This document shows positions 62,911 to 64,000 of a stretch of 64,000 bases of DNA, one piece after another. The DNA comes from Mixophyes australis (Eukaryota > Chordata > Amphibia > Anura > Limnodynastidae): NCBI GenBank assembly GCA_036250195.1, contig JAVHZZ010000009.1:44235824-44299823 (forward strand), given 5' to 3'. Made by a program: the position numbers and the translations under genes. The stretch's first letter is position 1. The number at the start of each line of letters is the position of its first letter. Below the pieces are notes generated by a model. It saw only the letters and a program-made list of their open reading frames with translations. It did not search any database and had not been told where the DNA came from.

Positions 62911-64000
62911 TGTCGGACTGGGGCCAGAAGGGCCCACCGGAGGACTGCAACGCTAGGGGCCCACCAGAGGAATGTGGCCAGCCAACATAGACACCAGACA
63001 CTAGAGGGCGAGTGATCAGCCCACGAAGGACAGCTAGCAGCATAGTGTAGTATATAAAGAATATAGTGTGTATATAAAGAGTACACAGTCTTGACCTGCG
63101 CCATAGATTGGGCAGAACAGTCACCAAAAATCAGGATTGTCCCACTAGACCAGGCTTGACTAACTAGTGGCACTCCAGGTGTTATGAAACTACAAGTTCC
63201 AGCATGCTTTTCCAATATATAGCAGCTTATTGCTGGAGGGTATGCTGGGACTTGTAGTTTTCCAACACCTGGAATGCCACAGGTTAGCCAAGCCTGCACT
63301 AGATTGACAGACTGTCCTACCTGTTCTTGTCACTTTTACCACCTGTGGCTGCTGGTTTCTTTAGTTGCGACTTGTCTGGGTCCTGGAATGTTGAGGGCCC
63401 TATTTGGAAAAAATAAAAAAATAATGGGTACATTTACAAAATGCCAACCAGCCCCGGCGTTAAATCAATAGGACCCACAATTAATACTTAGGCCTTCCTC
63501 CAGCCCCAACATTAAAGTAATAGTATTCCCATTTAATAAACCTATTTCCCTCCCTCCAGACAGCCCCTGCAATAAATTAATCGCATTTACGTATAATAAA
63601 TATACCTTTTTCCCACAACCGTTACTGCCATTAAATAAGTCATATTCACATTTAATAAGTAGCTCCTCAAACTCAGCCCCACAATCAATTAATAGTCCCA
63701 AAAGCACCCCATCTTAAAGTAATAGTCCCCAATATAAAATTGCTTCACCTTCACCCTACAAACAAAATAGCACCCATTAGTTAGCCACCACCTACCACAC
63801 ACACATTAGATTGCCACAAGTCCACTGTGCCATCACACACACATTACTGTGCCCCTTAACCACCATATTGTGCCTCATTATGATCACACATGCGTACTGA
63901 CCCACATGCGCCCTCCATGCTGCTTTTGCCACCCCCCTACTCCTGGCTCCCCCTTCATCACCCTATGCCATGCTGCTTTTGCTCCCCCCTTCTACTGGCC
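62911..64000. mobile_element. hAT-type non-autonomous element, runs off right edge
   Basis: Begins CAGTGTCGGACTGGGGCCAG, a common frog hAT terminus. It continues as a low-coding body with a diverged tandem theme (CAGCCCC, then A/G-CATTAAA-TAATAG; about 63448-63730). It is interrupted by a MITE at 63151-63296. Its right end is outside the window. Confidence 0.6.
63151..63296. mobile_element. Palindromic hAT MITE, 146 bp
   Basis: Ends CAGGCTTGACTAAC and, reversed, CAGGCTTGGCTAAC. TSD CACTAGAC/CACTAGAT (63143-63150, 63297-63304; 7 of 8). The central arms carry AACTACAAGTTCCAGCATGC and its complement, the same core as the MITE at 54771-54918. Confidence 0.93.

Overview
This window looks like nuclear DNA from a vertebrate, most probably an anuran amphibian (frog). 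The basis is two spliced, conserved vertebrate genes in a sea of transposable elements of kinds typical of frogs: 8-bp-TSD hAT elements and palindromic MITEs, a DIRS-type retrotransposon, L2-, L1/Tx1- and CR1-like LINEs, a tRNA-derived SINE ending in a (GAT)n-type tail, Tc1, and a chromodomain Ty3/Gypsy element. The species call is inference. The two genes are recognised from protein similarity recalled from memory, not from a search.

Host genes. Positions 1349-8067 (+) carry the last three coding exons of BRCC3 (BRCC36, the K63-specific deubiquitinase subunit of BRCA1-A/BRISC); its catalytic exons lie off the left edge. Positions 15465-48536 (-) carry a complete 12-exon MPP1 (p55 MAGUK) gene. 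Its exons join in phase into 461 codons plus stop, covering PDZ, SH3, HOOK/4.1-binding and guanylate-kinase-like parts. The two genes are convergent, with about 7.4 kb between their stop codons, most of it a DIRS element.

Layout. 1-8.4 kb: BRCC3 3' end, with L2 fragments, a hAT MITE, a CA-rich microsatellite and a hAT remnant about 100 bp upstream of the last exon. 8.6-13.5 kb: CR1-like relic and a decayed DIRS element with inverted termini. 13.5-15.5 kb: MPP1 3' UTR region. 15.6-29.3 kb: MPP1 intron 11, holding a hAT copy whose core is inverted relative to its ends, a solo LTR with a nested MITE, a Tc1 relic, L1 fragments and two LTR-like repeats. 29.3-48.5 kb: the other MPP1 exons, with large intron 2 holding a DIRS end, a (TA)n run, an L1 3' end and an L2 fragment. 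48.5-49.7 kb: MPP1 upstream region. 49.7-54.6 kb: a full-length but inactivated hAT transposon (perfect TSD) with two nested MITEs. 54.8-56.3 kb: MITEs and an LTR relic. 56.3-62.5 kb: a young, internally deleted chromodomain Gypsy element with two LTRs and a SINE inside the left one. 62.9-64.0 kb: a hAT-type repeat running off the right edge.

I see no bacterial-type operons, CRISPR arrays or an obviously new multi-gene system. The most unusual observations are the inverted-core hAT element, the four hairpin repeats with a compensatory base change in the Gypsy LTR, the in-frame gag-protease-to-chromodomain deletion derivative, the 138-bp duplication around an LTR-like repeat, and the close BRCC3/MPP1 pairing. 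Coordinates of exons, TSDs and element ends were read base by base; edges of decayed repeats are approximate.
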